Part shown: in pieces, positions 19,011 through 26,818 of the stretch | Layout: each line of letters begins with the position of its first letter | Numbering within the stretch: the stretch's first letter is position 1 | Source: a virus | Strand: one strand, 5' to 3' | DNA: 27,154 nucleotides | Virus record (IMG/VR): IMGVR_UViG_3300007735_000559 | Span: 1-27,154 of that record | Notes under the pieces: model-generated | What the model saw: only the letters and a program-made list of their open reading frames with translations | What the model was told of the DNA's origin: nothing | Databases searched by the model: none | Program-made: the position numbers and the translations under genes

Positions 19011-19491
19011 TGCTTTTGTCCTGTCGTATCACCGTCATAACAAACCGACTGTAGGGCATCGTTTCAGCATCGGGGCAAGTGACGGGGATAAGTTGATTGG
19101 CGTAGCAATTATCGGCCGTCCGATTAGTCGACATTTGGATGATGGCGCGACAGCGGAAGTATTGCGATGTTGCGTATTGCCGGATGCGCCGAAAGGAACG
19201 TGTTCATTTCTTTATAGCAGAGCATGGAAGGCATGGGCTGCGATGGGCGGCAACAAACTAATTACCTACACGCTTGACTCTGAGCCTGGCGCATCTTTAC
19301 GCGGGGCAGGGTGGAAAATCGTAAACCAGGCTCCGCCGGTAAAAGGCAAAGGATGGACTAACCGTCCCGGCAGAGAATGGCAGTCTGTGCATGGTCAAGG
19401 CCGATTAAGGTGGGAAATAAATGCGCTACGCGAAACGCAGGGACAACAACCACAAGGAAATAGTGACCGCGCTACGGGCGGCAGGGTTTGA
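18976..19491 (+). CDS. XF1762-family protein (171 aa)
   Basis: Starts MHAIPIELKEANAFVLSYHR with SD GGAAGAAA. The N-terminal HRHNKPTVGHRFSIG, the central LIGVAIIGRPISRHLDDGAT and EVLRCCVLPDAPKGTCSFLY, and YTLDSEPGASLRGAGW form the known XF1762 phage pattern. The strand order and the LIGVAIIGRP segment look like a GNAT acetyltransferase fold, but the substrate is unknown. The first 35 bases lie in the preceding gene and the last 71 bases overlap the VRR-NUC gene in another frame. The overlapped C-terminus (Gln/Asn-rich) is probably not conserved. Confidence 0.85.
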   Translation: MHAIPIELKEANAFVLSYHRHNKPTVGHRFSIGASDGDKLIGVAIIGRPISRHLDDGATAEVLRCCVLPDAPKGTCSFLYSRAWKAWAAMGGNKLITYTLDSEPGASLRGAGWKIVNQAPPVKGKGWTNRPGREWQSVHGQGRLRWEINALRETQGQQPQGNSDRATGGRV

Positions 19492-19729
19492 CGTAATCGA
19501 CTTCGGTTCGGCGGGGCACAGTATCCCCGACCTGCTCGTATCCAGAGAGGCGCAGATCGGCGCACCGTGGACCTGCTGGGTAGAGGTCAAGGATAGCGGC
19601 GGACGGCTCAGAGACGGCCAGAAGCGGTTTCAGAGCCTGTTTGAGCCGAAGGGAGAGTGGTACGAGGCTCGAAACGCCGCAGACACCGTATGCGCCCTGC
19701 AAGCCCTGTACTTGAGCCGTGTAAAATAA
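19421..19729 (+). CDS. VRR-NUC domain nuclease (102 aa)
   Basis: A compact PD-(D/E)xK nuclease. After MRYAKRRDNNHKEIVTAL come GSAGHSIPDLLVS (D37) and WVEVKDSGGRLRDGQKRF (E55, K57, Q67), the full catalytic set of the family. Stand-alone VRR-NUC proteins of phages cut branched DNA such as Holliday junctions, so the likely job is trimming recombination or replication intermediates before packaging. The start lies 71 bases inside the XF1762 gene, with a GGTGGGAAATAA leader. Length is typical. Confidence 0.88.
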   Translation: MRYAKRRDNNHKEIVTALRAAGFDVIDFGSAGHSIPDLLVSREAQIGAPWTCWVEVKDSGGRLRDGQKRFQSLFEPKGEWYEARNAADTVCALQALYLSRVK

Positions 19730-19747
19730 ATTGTTACAGTAGCGTCT

Positions 19748-20014
19748 ATGATTAAGAACTGGTCAGAACTGAACGCTACGCTCAACAACCTGTCCGAGGA
19801 TGAGGTCAAGGCGGCGTTGCTTGAGGAAGTGGATGGGGCGAAGCGCGGTACGTTCGTGAAGCGTCTCCACCAACGGTACTGCGCGCTCCGCGCCACCCGT
19901 GAGCGTCGGGAGCTTAAAGCCCTCGTCGCAGGAACTTCAGATAGTCCGCACCTTCCTCCGGCTGCCACCATACCTTCACCAGGTCTGGATGCTCCGGCGG
20001 TAGCGCAGGGTTAA
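19748..20014 (+). CDS. Small phage protein (88 aa) overlapping convergent gene
   Basis: Starts MIKNWSELNATLNNLSEDEV and continues EVKAALLEEVDGAKRGTFVK and RLHQRYCALRATRERRELKA. It is a helical protein that recurs in phages without known function; its conserved part ends near residue 60. The remaining Pro/Ala-rich tail is read from bases that also encode, on the other strand, the last 34 codons of the phosphoesterase, an overlap of 101 bases. The tail is probably a by-product of that overlap. It is the last gene of the plus-strand island; no terminator is visible after it. Confidence 0.7.
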   Translation: MIKNWSELNATLNNLSEDEVKAALLEEVDGAKRGTFVKRLHQRYCALRATRERRELKALVAGTSDSPHLPPAATIPSPGLDAPAVAQG

Positions 20015-20975
20015 TCGTCGTCAAGACGCAGGGCGAAAGCGCGTTGTCGCGGAAGCCCTTGTCCTTTGCAAACCGGTCGTACACCTTGTAGCTCGCAACC
20101 TTGAGCGCGTGCATGGTTATGCCAGATATTGCATCTTTTAGGACGCTGTAGGCCGACTCGTGCTTATGGCCGGCGACGTAGATGTGGTCGCGGGTTCCCA
20201 TAATCGCCGCCTTCATCGGCCCGTGCGCCGGGTTCCAGATCGACGAACCGGAGTGGTCGTGTCGAGCGTTCACCCGCACTTCAAGTCCGTTCGGGAACTT
20301 GAGCGCAATGCGCGCCTCGGACGACTTGTAGAGCGCGTCCTGTTGCTTGGCGATCCAGCGTAGCGGGTCACCAGCGCCCGACCAGGCGTCATGGTTGCCC
20401 GAGATCATATATAGCCAGTTGCACCGGCCAACGAACCATTCGGCCAACCGCCAGGCCTGCGCCGCTGACGTACTCTGATCGGCGTATAGCCGCGCTAGGC
20501 GCCCGACCCAGTTGTTCGTGGTATCGCCCACGTTGACCGCGAAAAGCCCTTTGGTGGCGTTTACGAGCGCCGTATGACGTTCTAGGGCTTCAATGTCGGT
20601 GCCGTCGTCGTCGACGTGCGGGTCGCCAAAGTGCAGGATGCCAATGGCGCCGTCTATCTTAATGCGGATCGGGATTAGCTTTGACGCTTCCTCGTAGTTC
20701 CGTTTGTTGGCGAACTGACGTTTGCGGTGAGCAATCAGTTCTTCGATGGACACGTCGTCCATCGGCAGCGGGGTGAACTCAAAGTCCTTTTCGATAATTT
20801 CGGGCTTTTGGTAGCTCGACTCTAGCCCCTCAACCCCTTTTGCAATTAGGTCGTTAACTCGAACCGAGATGTTACGGGTGCTAATCCCTAGCTCTCTGGC
20901 AGCTACCGCCCTAATTCCTTTGTTCTTCCGTAAGCAAGCAATCAGTCTTTCGTCAGAAACAACTCGCCTAGGCAT
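19914..20975 (-). CDS. HTH domain fused to calcineurin-like metallophosphoesterase
   Basis: A 353-residue protein. Residues 1-45 (MPRRVVSDERLIACLRKNKG, IRAVAARELGISTRNISVRV) are a helix-turn-helix of the Fis-like or resolvase type. From about 110 a metallophosphoesterase follows: GDPHVDDDG (117-125), GDTTNN (150-155), GNHDAWSG (193-200), RHDHSG and AGHKHES, a complete two-metal set. Such phage proteins hydrolyse phosphodiesters; the DNA-binding head suggests a DNA-directed role, which is inference. SD GAGG lies in a hairpin leader (20986-21015). The 3' end overlaps the convergent gene by 101 bases. Confidence 0.88.
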   Translation of the reverse strand: MPRRVVSDERLIACLRKNKGIRAVAARELGISTRNISVRVNDLIAKGVEGLESSYQKPEIIEKDFEFTPLPMDDVSIEELIAHRKRQFANKRNYEEASKLIPIRIKIDGAIGILHFGDPHVDDDGTDIEALERHTALVNATKGLFAVNVGDTTNNWVGRLARLYADQSTSAAQAWRLAEWFVGRCNWLYMISGNHDAWSGAGDPLRWIAKQQDALYKSSEARIALKFPNGLEVRVNARHDHSGSSIWNPAHGPMKAAIMGTRDHIYVAGHKHESAYSVLKDAISGITMHALKVASYKVYDRFAKDKGFRDNALSPCVLTTINPALPPEHPDLVKVWWQPEEGADYLKFLRRGL

Positions 20976-20985
20976 AAGTCCTCTG

Positions 20986-21015
20986 GTGTTAATGCTCCCA
21001 AAGAGAACTTAACAC
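20986..21015 (-). promoter_or_regulatory. Leader hairpin GTGTTAA...TTAACAC before the phosphoesterase gene
   Basis: Perfect 7-base arms (20986-20992 and 21009-21015) enclose a second CTC/GAG pairing. The inner part matches the leader of the helicase gene (15434-15461) at most positions. The gap 20976-21039 also holds the inverted repeat ATAGGT...ACCTAT on the minus strand, a weak terminator candidate for the endolysin gene. Confidence 0.5.
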
Positions 21016-21039
21016 AAAACAATAGGTTGTAACAAATAC

Positions 21040-21375
21040 CTATACGGTTCGCTGAAAATGAGGCACGTCGACAAAGCGCCACTTGCCGCCCCACTGATTC
21101 TTTGGGTGCAGCGACTCCCAGTATTCACCAACCGGCGCTAGGGTCTTTACGTCGTAAACCAGCTTGCCGTCTTTGAAGAAATTGAGGTCGATGGCGCATC
21201 GCTTGATATGGATGCTATTCATCGTCTTCGACCGGCCAGTCTTAACGTAAATCTGCTGCTGGTCGATGGTTCGAGCCAGTTCGCCGCCCGTAACGGTAAA
21301 ACCGAGTTCCGTAGCCTTGGCGATCAGTTTGCAGGCGTCTAGCAGGAACGCCGCCTGTTCAGCGACAAGACTCAT
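21040..21375 (-). CDS. Endolysin, M15-type L-alanyl-D-glutamate peptidase
   Basis: A 111-residue peptidase of the VanY/T5-endolysin type that cuts the stem peptide of peptidoglycan at lysis. The zinc site is H56-x6-D63 (SIHIKRCAIDLNFF) and H106 (PHF), with YWESLHPKNQWGGKWRFVD between them. The length is that of a catalytic domain alone, with no wall-binding domain, as usual for phages of Gram-negative hosts. There is no signal peptide, so it depends on the holin, whose gene overlaps the start by 4 bases (ATGA). Confidence 0.92.
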   Translation of the reverse strand: MSLVAEQAAFLLDACKLIAKATELGFTVTGGELARTIDQQQIYVKTGRSKTMNSIHIKRCAIDLNFFKDGKLVYDVKTLAPVGEYWESLHPKNQWGGKWRFVDVPHFQRTV

Positions 21376-21848
21376 TTGGTCTTCATCTCCATGACCTTTT
21401 CAACCGTGCGGCCACCAAAGTAAGCCAGCATCACGATCTGCCCCCAGTTGCCGAGCAGAGTCACATACGATTCGTTCGCTTCCATACCGAAGGCGGACAT
21501 AAAGGCAAACAGGAAATAACCGGCAAGGATGGCGATTAGCGTCATAGGCCGGATGTTTTTCGACAACCACGAGTCCGACGACATATCGGCAGTCCAACGA
21601 TCCGTAACCGCAGCCGCCTCTGCCTTGAACGCCTCAATGTTGAGCTTGTTTTCCTCAAGGCGGAGTTTCATCAACTCCTCCTCGTGTTCCATCTCGGCAA
21701 TCTTAATCTGAGCAATCGGCTCGGGCGGCATATCAGCGGCTAGCTTAACGCCGAGCTTGTCTTCGACAAATTCCTTGCCCTTCGCCATGACGGCGTTTGC
21801 CACCAACCCTAGCCCGTTAGAAAGCAGGGTCTGAATCAACGGCATCAT
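21372..21848 (-). CDS. Holin, 3TM superfamily (GTA-like)
   Basis: A 158-residue protein. The N-terminal hydrophobic part (MMPLIQTLLSNGLGLVANAV) is followed by a charged coiled coil (EMEHEEELMKLRLEENKLNI). After this, WLSKNIRPMTLIAILAGYFL and FAFMSAF form one membrane span, and VTLLGNWGQIVMLAYFGGRT a second. This is the arrangement of the GTA_holin_3TM family (PF11351), where IRP before the span and YFGGRT near the end are typical. It makes the membrane lesion that releases the endolysin. It overlaps the endolysin gene and the next upstream gene by 4 bases each. Confidence 0.9.
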   Translation of the reverse strand: MMPLIQTLLSNGLGLVANAVMAKGKEFVEDKLGVKLAADMPPEPIAQIKIAEMEHEEELMKLRLEENKLNIEAFKAEAAAVTDRWTADMSSDSWLSKNIRPMTLIAILAGYFLFAFMSAFGMEANESYVTLLGNWGQIVMLAYFGGRTVEKVMEMKTK

Positions 21849-22105
21849 CGCTTTTCGCGCTCCTCAAGCAGACGCAGGCGGACGTTCAAGTCGTTAATCT
21901 CGCGCTGCAGGTCTTCACGCAATTTGGCACGCTTCTCGGCAGACAACGGCGAATCAGTCGGGACGCCTTCGGACGTAATCAACGCCGGCAATTTTGACTC
22001 AATACTAATGAGCCTGTTGCTAAACGAGGACACCTGCCCGAGCAGCCAGCCAATGCTGACTACCAGAATCGGTATCACCATCTTGAGGATTTCGCCCCAG
22101 TTCAT
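21845..22105 (-). CDS. Membrane-anchored coiled-coil protein, lysis cassette (86 aa)
   Basis: Starts MNWGEILKMVIPILVVSIGW, an N-terminal membrane span with few residues before it, then a periplasm-like part ending in a long charged coiled coil (AEKRAKLREDLQREINDLNV, RLRLLEERE). An inner-membrane anchor with a long coil is the design of an i-spanin (Rz), and the position next to the holin fits. No lipobox-containing o-spanin was found, embedded or separate. Spanin is therefore a possibility, not a conclusion. Junctions on both sides are ATGA. Confidence 0.7.
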   Translation of the reverse strand: MNWGEILKMVIPILVVSIGWLLGQVSSFSNRLISIESKLPALITSEGVPTDSPLSAEKRAKLREDLQREINDLNVRLRLLEEREKR

Positions 22106-22248
22106 TTTTTGTTCACCAAGTCAAACAACGCCTTAACTTTTTCTTCCAACACGGCAACTCGCAGGTCAAGTTTCGATAAGACAATAATCAAGGTAATGAT
22201 CGCAAATAGAACCGGCCACGCCTTAATGAGCAGTTCTACAACGTCCAT
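22102..22248 (-). CDS. Small membrane/coiled-coil protein (48 aa)
   Basis: Starts MDVVELLIKAWPVLFAIITL with a membrane span at about 5-24, then LDLRVAVLEEKVKALFDLVN, a heptad pattern. The stop overlaps the next start (ATGA) and the start shares one base with the preceding stop (TAATG), which supports a gene of this size. It is the middle of three consecutive genes of the same design (86, 48 and 76 residues) between the ejection proteins and the holin. It may be a holin partner, antiholin or spanin part. Confidence 0.65.
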   Translation of the reverse strand: MDVVELLIKAWPVLFAIITLIIVLSKLDLRVAVLEEKVKALFDLVNKK

Positions 22249-22478
22249 TACTTGTCGGCCTTCGTCTCTAGCCGGTCAAATATCTTCTCAAGCATTGCCT
22301 TGATGTCACGCACGTCCTCACGGTAGTCGTCTTTAGCGACATACTGTTTCGGCAAGTCCTCGCGTAACTTGGACAGGTCTTGGCGCAACTCTCGGTCGGC
22401 TTCCCATAGCACACGGCCAAACCAACCGAGAGCAGTCATTACGCCGCCGTAAACCCAGTTGAGTAGAGTCTGATCCAT
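22248..22478 (-). CDS. Membrane-associated coiled-coil protein (76 aa)
   Basis: Starts MDQTLLNWVYGGVMTALGWF with an amphipathic/hydrophobic N-terminus. LSKLREDLPKQYVAKDDYRE follows, then a terminal coil (VRDIKAMLEKIFDRLETKAD). This LPK-YV-KDDY-DIK-ML-KIFD-L pattern recurs in phage lysis regions. The shared part is the acidic coil, with function unknown. The upstream ejection-type gene ends 2 bases before the ATG and the stop is TAATG with the next gene. Probably another accessory of the lysis cassette. Confidence 0.75.
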   Translation of the reverse strand: MDQTLLNWVYGGVMTALGWFGRVLWEADRELRQDLSKLREDLPKQYVAKDDYREDVRDIKAMLEKIFDRLETKADK

Positions 22479-22480
22479 TA

Positions 22481-24442
22481 TTAGCGTCTCTGCGGTTGCA
22501 CCAATGCGTTAACACTTCCCGCCGGAGTTGCCGCTCGCATCGCCCCTCCGCCAGCGGTACGCAATACGTTTATCGGCGTGCCAACAATGTCTGCACGGCG
22601 CATTGCCTTTTCCATTGCGTTTGCAGCGGTTTGAGGATTCAGCATTTGAGTTGCAATCTCAATAGCCGTATCACGGTCAATCTTAATTGCAAGACGCTTC
22701 AAGATTGCATTAGCAAACGTGGTAATAACATTAAGCATAGACGGAACTTGCGTTCCGCCGAACGCTTCTTCTAGCGTTGCGCTTCCTGCTCTAGACGCTT
22801 GCGGGCCTGCCGCCTTTCCTTTTGCGGCCATGCTTTGAAATTCAGCCTGCCGCGCCAAGTCGTCTCTAATGTTTTCAACAACCTTAATTTGCTCTGGCGT
22901 CAGAATGTCTGAAAGGTTTGTAAACCCCATCGGAACGCCAGTGGCTCGCTTAATAGTTGTCGGCGCAGCCTCAACGGCTCCGGCAAATACCCCAGGGCGC
23001 AATTTGTTTTCGCCCTGCAAGCCAGACATTAACTTGTTTTCAAGGTATTGGCCGACTTCCATTTGGTTGATGGGCTTGCTTTGCGCGGCAAACGTCTCAC
23101 GAGCGTTTTTGTAAGCGTCCGCTTTGCCTTCAACCCAATTAAGAAACTCTTTACGAGTTCCGCTAATTGCACCAGCTTCTGCCTTGCCGATACCAAACGT
23201 GGTGGGGTCACGAATCAAATCGTCAAACGCCAGTTTCATAAAGTGCAGGCTTTGCACCGGATACTTGGCTTGCGTGGCAGGAATGACGGTTTCTTGAGCA
23301 GGCGTTCCTTCCGCAGACAAGATTGTCGATTTTTCGACACGCTCTGGCGCGGTTTCGCCAATCACAAAAGGCTGATTACGCTCTGCCGCAAGTTGTCGCG
23401 CACGAGCAATAACCTTGTCCATCGACGGACGATCTAGCAATGATCCAAACGTCTCGTCCGTTTCGACAAGTTGCTTGCCAGCCGTTCTGTAGTTGGTATT
23501 AGCCGTTGCTTCACGCAACTTTTTTGCAGTATCTAACTGCAACTCGGTTCCGCCTACTTCACGAATAGCGGCAAGTCGTGCCGCGTCTTGTTGCTTTGCA
23601 CGCTGGGCATATTCAGAAGGCAGGATTTTTTGCGCGCTTTCTTGCAGAGCAGCATACCTTGCAACAGGTTTGCGCTCTCCGCTCATGCCGATGGTTGCGG
23701 CAGCTTCGCCTGCGATTGGCGTAGCGCCAGGCACAATTTCTGTCGTAGCAAAAGGAGAAGGAGGGCCGATTTGAGGTTGATTACGCAGGGCGTTGATAAT
23801 TTCTTGCCCACGCCCTTCAGCAGATTCCATCAATACGTTGGTTCTGCCGCCGCGCAGCGCCGTTTCGGCAGCATTGGCCGCAATGCGCCCGCCGCCGGCA
23901 AGGACGCTAGTCACAGGGCGAAGCGGATCAGTTATTGTTGAAAGCGTGCCAGCGACCTGCCCAGCTCGTCCCGGCAGAGTGGCGCCACCTATGCCTGCAA
24001 TAGTAGAAACATCGCCCAAAAACCCAACTGGGTCGGTGGCAATCGTGTTCTTTAGGGCTTCAACGCTACCGTACCGGTCACGGTACATTCCGCCAACAGC
24101 GTTAGCCTTTGCAATAAATTCTTGCGCCTTGTCTGGTCGCGCCATCCATTCTTGCGGAATGAATCGAGCGTATGCGCCAGTAAAAATTTCGCCTAGCTGT
24201 TGAGCCGTTTGAACCGGACTAGCAAGTGCTTCAGCCGCGCCTTTTGCAAAACGCAAAGCACTGGGGCCAACATTATATATGGCCTCTTTACCGGTTTGCG
24301 CCCAGGTTCGGGAGGACGGAATAGCGTCATCCCACTGCACCGCAGACGGGTCAATGCCCGCCCCAGAAACCGGCTTATCTCCGATTTTAGTTACGGTAAC
24401 AGCAGGCTCATCCCATTTAACCTTGGATGCGTCAAGGGGCAT
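22481..24442 (-). CDS. Large ejection-type internal virion protein (about 653 aa)
   Basis: The start MPLDASKVKWDEPAV (24442) overlaps the upstream gene by 11 bases. An in-frame ATG at 24472 (MFNTATELPN) would add 10 residues and a 41-base overlap. The N-terminus has two copies of a V-WD motif (SKVKWDEPAV; SAVQWDDAIP) seen in phage internal proteins. The body is Ala-rich helical with Gly-rich hydrophobic stretches (GFLGDVSTIAGIGGATLPG) that could insert in membranes during DNA ejection. The last of three similar-type genes before the lysis cassette. Ejection role is inferred from order and composition; no enzyme motif is visible. Confidence 0.75.
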   Translation of the reverse strand: MPLDASKVKWDEPAVTVTKIGDKPVSGAGIDPSAVQWDDAIPSSRTWAQTGKEAIYNVGPSALRFAKGAAEALASPVQTAQQLGEIFTGAYARFIPQEWMARPDKAQEFIAKANAVGGMYRDRYGSVEALKNTIATDPVGFLGDVSTIAGIGGATLPGRAGQVAGTLSTITDPLRPVTSVLAGGGRIAANAAETALRGGRTNVLMESAEGRGQEIINALRNQPQIGPPSPFATTEIVPGATPIAGEAAATIGMSGERKPVARYAALQESAQKILPSEYAQRAKQQDAARLAAIREVGGTELQLDTAKKLREATANTNYRTAGKQLVETDETFGSLLDRPSMDKVIARARQLAAERNQPFVIGETAPERVEKSTILSAEGTPAQETVIPATQAKYPVQSLHFMKLAFDDLIRDPTTFGIGKAEAGAISGTRKEFLNWVEGKADAYKNARETFAAQSKPINQMEVGQYLENKLMSGLQGENKLRPGVFAGAVEAAPTTIKRATGVPMGFTNLSDILTPEQIKVVENIRDDLARQAEFQSMAAKGKAAGPQASRAGSATLEEAFGGTQVPSMLNVITTFANAILKRLAIKIDRDTAIEIATQMLNPQTAANAMEKAMRRADIVGTPINVLRTAGGGAMRAATPAGSVNALVQPQRR

Positions 24443-25643
24443 ATTCGGTAGTTCCGTCGCTGTATTGAACAACCTTCTTCCCGGTTACTGTGTCCGTTCC
24501 TGTGCGAACTACGGTTCGCCCCTCGTTGCTTGCCGTTTCTCCAGAAATTTCTGGGTAGTAATTAAATACTTCAGGCTCTTTTTTGCCCAAGAACTTGCGT
24601 TCTTCATTGTATTTCTTAACTGCATACTTCGCGCTTTGATCGTTAATTCTCATAATTTTGGCAATGCCTTCAGCAGACAAATCTGGTTTGCCGCCAGCCC
24701 ATGCCAATGCGTATTCACGATCAGCGTTGGACAAACCAGAGCCGGCGCCAAACGCTTTAATGCGCGAAGCAACCTGCTCCGCCATTCCAGAAAAGAACGA
24801 CTCCGTTGTAGAAACGTCCATTCCAAGTGCGCGAGCAACTGCGGTTCGTGCGTCTGCAAACGTGCCAGAAATAAATTTCGGGTCATCAAGCAATGGCCTC
24901 AATCGCTTGTTCGTTTCAATTGCGCGAACCGCTTGTTCGGCATTATCTCTAAACGAATCAAGCCGTTTCCCCGCGCTTTCGCCAAGGGTTTCGCCAAATT
25001 TCTTGCTAGTGTTTACACCAACATTAACAGACGTTTTGCCGGCAGCCGCTTTCTCAAGTTCCTGCTTCATCACTGCCGGTGACTTCGGAGTGACATAAGG
25101 CATCATTGCTTCATTAAACTTTTGCGCTCCCATTGACCATTCCTGCGCCCATTTCTGGTAGTCCGCAGGGTCTTTGGGAATAGTTTTAATAACTTCTTCC
25201 GCCGTGCCAATCTTATTAAGAATTGGCGCAACAACTGGATCGCTATAAACGCCAGCAACCCAATTCGCAGCCATTGCAGGATTATTGGGAATTGAACTCC
25301 GCCAGTAATTCATGCGGTTCGTAATTGTCTCGCCGCTGATTTTCCCGCTTTCTGCAGTTTGCCGTAATGCTTCTGCTTGGGTTTTTGCCAAGTCGGCTTG
25401 AGACTTTTGGATACCGGGAATAGCCGTGCCCATGCCTTGCGCGGCAAGTCCACCATACAACTGATTAAAGTCAACGTTACCCGTTTGCTTGTTATAAGCC
25501 TGCTGGTATAGCTGATTGAGCATTTCGCGCTCACGCTGACCGCGAATAATGTCGGCTTCTTGAATGTCGGCCAAACGGTTAGCCCGCGCTCGGTTAGCGC
25601 CGACCTGCATCGCTTCCATCGGATTAAGAACTTGGAATGGCAT
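24432..25643 (-). CDS. Ejection-type internal virion protein (403 aa)
   Basis: Starts MPFQVLNPMEAMQVGANRAR. The first 130 residues are a Gln/Ala-rich helix (ADIIRGQREREMLNQLYQQA; KSQADLAKTQAEALRQTAES), as in the helical internal proteins of P22- and T7-like phages. Residues about 240-340 form a second helical domain (VARALGMDVSTTESFFSGMA). The C-terminus is a small strand-rich end, GKKVVQYSDGTTEYAP. No transmembrane segment or enzyme motif. With its two neighbours it probably forms the channel or core for DNA ejection; that is family and context inference. Confidence 0.78.
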   Translation of the reverse strand: MPFQVLNPMEAMQVGANRARANRLADIQEADIIRGQREREMLNQLYQQAYNKQTGNVDFNQLYGGLAAQGMGTAIPGIQKSQADLAKTQAEALRQTAESGKISGETITNRMNYWRSSIPNNPAMAANWVAGVYSDPVVAPILNKIGTAEEVIKTIPKDPADYQKWAQEWSMGAQKFNEAMMPYVTPKSPAVMKQELEKAAAGKTSVNVGVNTSKKFGETLGESAGKRLDSFRDNAEQAVRAIETNKRLRPLLDDPKFISGTFADARTAVARALGMDVSTTESFFSGMAEQVASRIKAFGAGSGLSNADREYALAWAGGKPDLSAEGIAKIMRINDQSAKYAVKKYNEERKFLGKKEPEVFNYYPEISGETASNEGRTVVRTGTDTVTGKKVVQYSDGTTEYAP

Positions 25644-25646
25644 AAG

Positions 25647-26375
25647 TTACCCCGGATACCGACGGCCAGTTACAGTTACGCCAGGCAGAAGTTGGTCAAG
25701 CGTGGTGCTTCCCGGCCCTTGCGATTGGCCGTAAGCCTGCGCGCCAACATTCAGCAACTGATTCAGAATGTTCCCTTGGTTCTCGTAGTTCGACGCACGA
25801 GCCGCGCCCATCGTGCCGTAAGCGCCAGATGCGCCACCGGCATAGTTCTGCGATGCGCCGGACAGATTGCCAAGCGTCGATGATCCAAGTTGCCCAAGGC
25901 TCATATACGGAGCAAGCGTGTTAGCGCGACCGGTGTAATACCGGTTAAAGGCGTTCTCGTATTCCTTGCCCTGCACGCTTTTGTAGCCACGAATGGTGGC
26001 GCCAGACAACAATCCGCCTCGAGCAGCAGCCGTGCGCTCAAGGTCTTTAATGCCTTGGCCGAGACTGTACTGATAGAACGGATCGGCTTGAAACGTCTCC
26101 ATCGTGAACGGGCCACCAAGCGAGCCGTATCCGGCTGCGCCCGTGTCTCCGCCAACGCCAAGCAGTTCTGACAGGCGGTTAACGCCACCCTGTCCTGCTT
26201 GCAGGAACGGTTGTGCGCGAGCGACTTGCTCGTCGTACATTTGCTTGCGTAGCGCCAAGTCCTGCGCGGCGGCGTTAGATTGCGCCCGTGCCGCTTTGCT
26301 TGACGCGCTAGAGCCAATGGCTGCACTAGCAACCGTTGCGGCTGCTTGGATTGCTGCTGCTGCTGGAACTGGCAT
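25647..26375 (-). CDS. DNA transfer / ejection-type protein (242 aa)
   Basis: Starts MPVPAAAAIQAAATVASAAI, an Ala-rich helix that could interact with membrane. QSNAAAQDLALRKQMYDEQV follows, and then a Gly/Ala/Tyr-rich body with DPFYQYSLGQGIKDLERTAA and ARGGLLSGATIRGYKS. The FQADPFYQY...G...LERTAAARGGLLSG block is typical of phage DNA-transfer proteins (injection proteins). It starts at a base shared with the stop of the upstream gene (TAATG) and ends 3 bases before the next gene. It is the first of the three-gene ejection set. Confidence 0.82.
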   Translation of the reverse strand: MPVPAAAAIQAAATVASAAIGSSASSKAARAQSNAAAQDLALRKQMYDEQVARAQPFLQAGQGGVNRLSELLGVGGDTGAAGYGSLGGPFTMETFQADPFYQYSLGQGIKDLERTAAARGGLLSGATIRGYKSVQGKEYENAFNRYYTGRANTLAPYMSLGQLGSSTLGNLSGASQNYAGGASGAYGTMGAARASNYENQGNILNQLLNVGAQAYGQSQGPGSTTLDQLLPGVTVTGRRYPG

Positions 26376-26818
26376 TAGGGAAATTCCTCGCGGTACTTTG
26401 CGTAATCTTCGCCGTAAAGGGCCATCACAGACTCTGCTTTCTCAATCGCCGCAACCGGCCCGTGACACAGCAGAATCACTAACAATACAACGTCGTAATA
26501 GGACGAGCGCCACACGAAAGACTTGGCATCAGCCCGTCCACCGCGTTCTGCATCGTCGGATGCTTTCCATTTGAAAAACGCAGTCGCCACCACCGGTTGC
26601 AGTTCTGCGGCAAAGCGCCGATAGAACGTGTTGGCCGGCATGGCAATCAACGCTTTCCAAATGGTCAAATCAAGGTCACGGCGCGTTACAGGGTCGCCGT
26701 CGGCAATGTCGTCGAACGTCTGTATGACGTGCCACATATCAAGCAGCCACATAGACGCATCCTCGGGAAGCCCGAGTTGCTGGAAGTGCGTGGCTAACTC
26801 GCGTGCGTGGTCGGTCAT
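26375..26818 (-). CDS. Helical phage protein of unknown function (147 aa)
   Basis: Starts MTDHARELATHFQQLGLPED and is helical throughout: WLLDMWHVIQTFDDIADGDP, then DLDLTIWKALIAMPANTFYR and SSYYDVVLLVILLCHG. The TFDDIAD segment resembles the DDxxD metal motif of prenyl synthases, but there is only one such motif and the protein is half their length, so I do not assign enzyme function. I have seen this type of protein next to structural genes in phages. Starts with ATGA overlap to the virion protein upstream and ends in TAATG with the ejection gene. Confidence 0.72.
   Translation of the reverse strand: MTDHARELATHFQQLGLPEDASMWLLDMWHVIQTFDDIADGDPVTRRDLDLTIWKALIAMPANTFYRRFAAELQPVVATAFFKWKASDDAERGGRADAKSFVWRSSYYDVVLLVILLCHGPVAAIEKAESVMALYGEDYAKYREEFP

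Noticed and set aside
26375-26818. Prenyl-synthase-like DDxxD segment in the 147-residue protein
   Set aside because: There is only one motif, the second Asp-rich motif is missing and the length is half that of the enzymes; coincidence in a helical phage protein is more likely.
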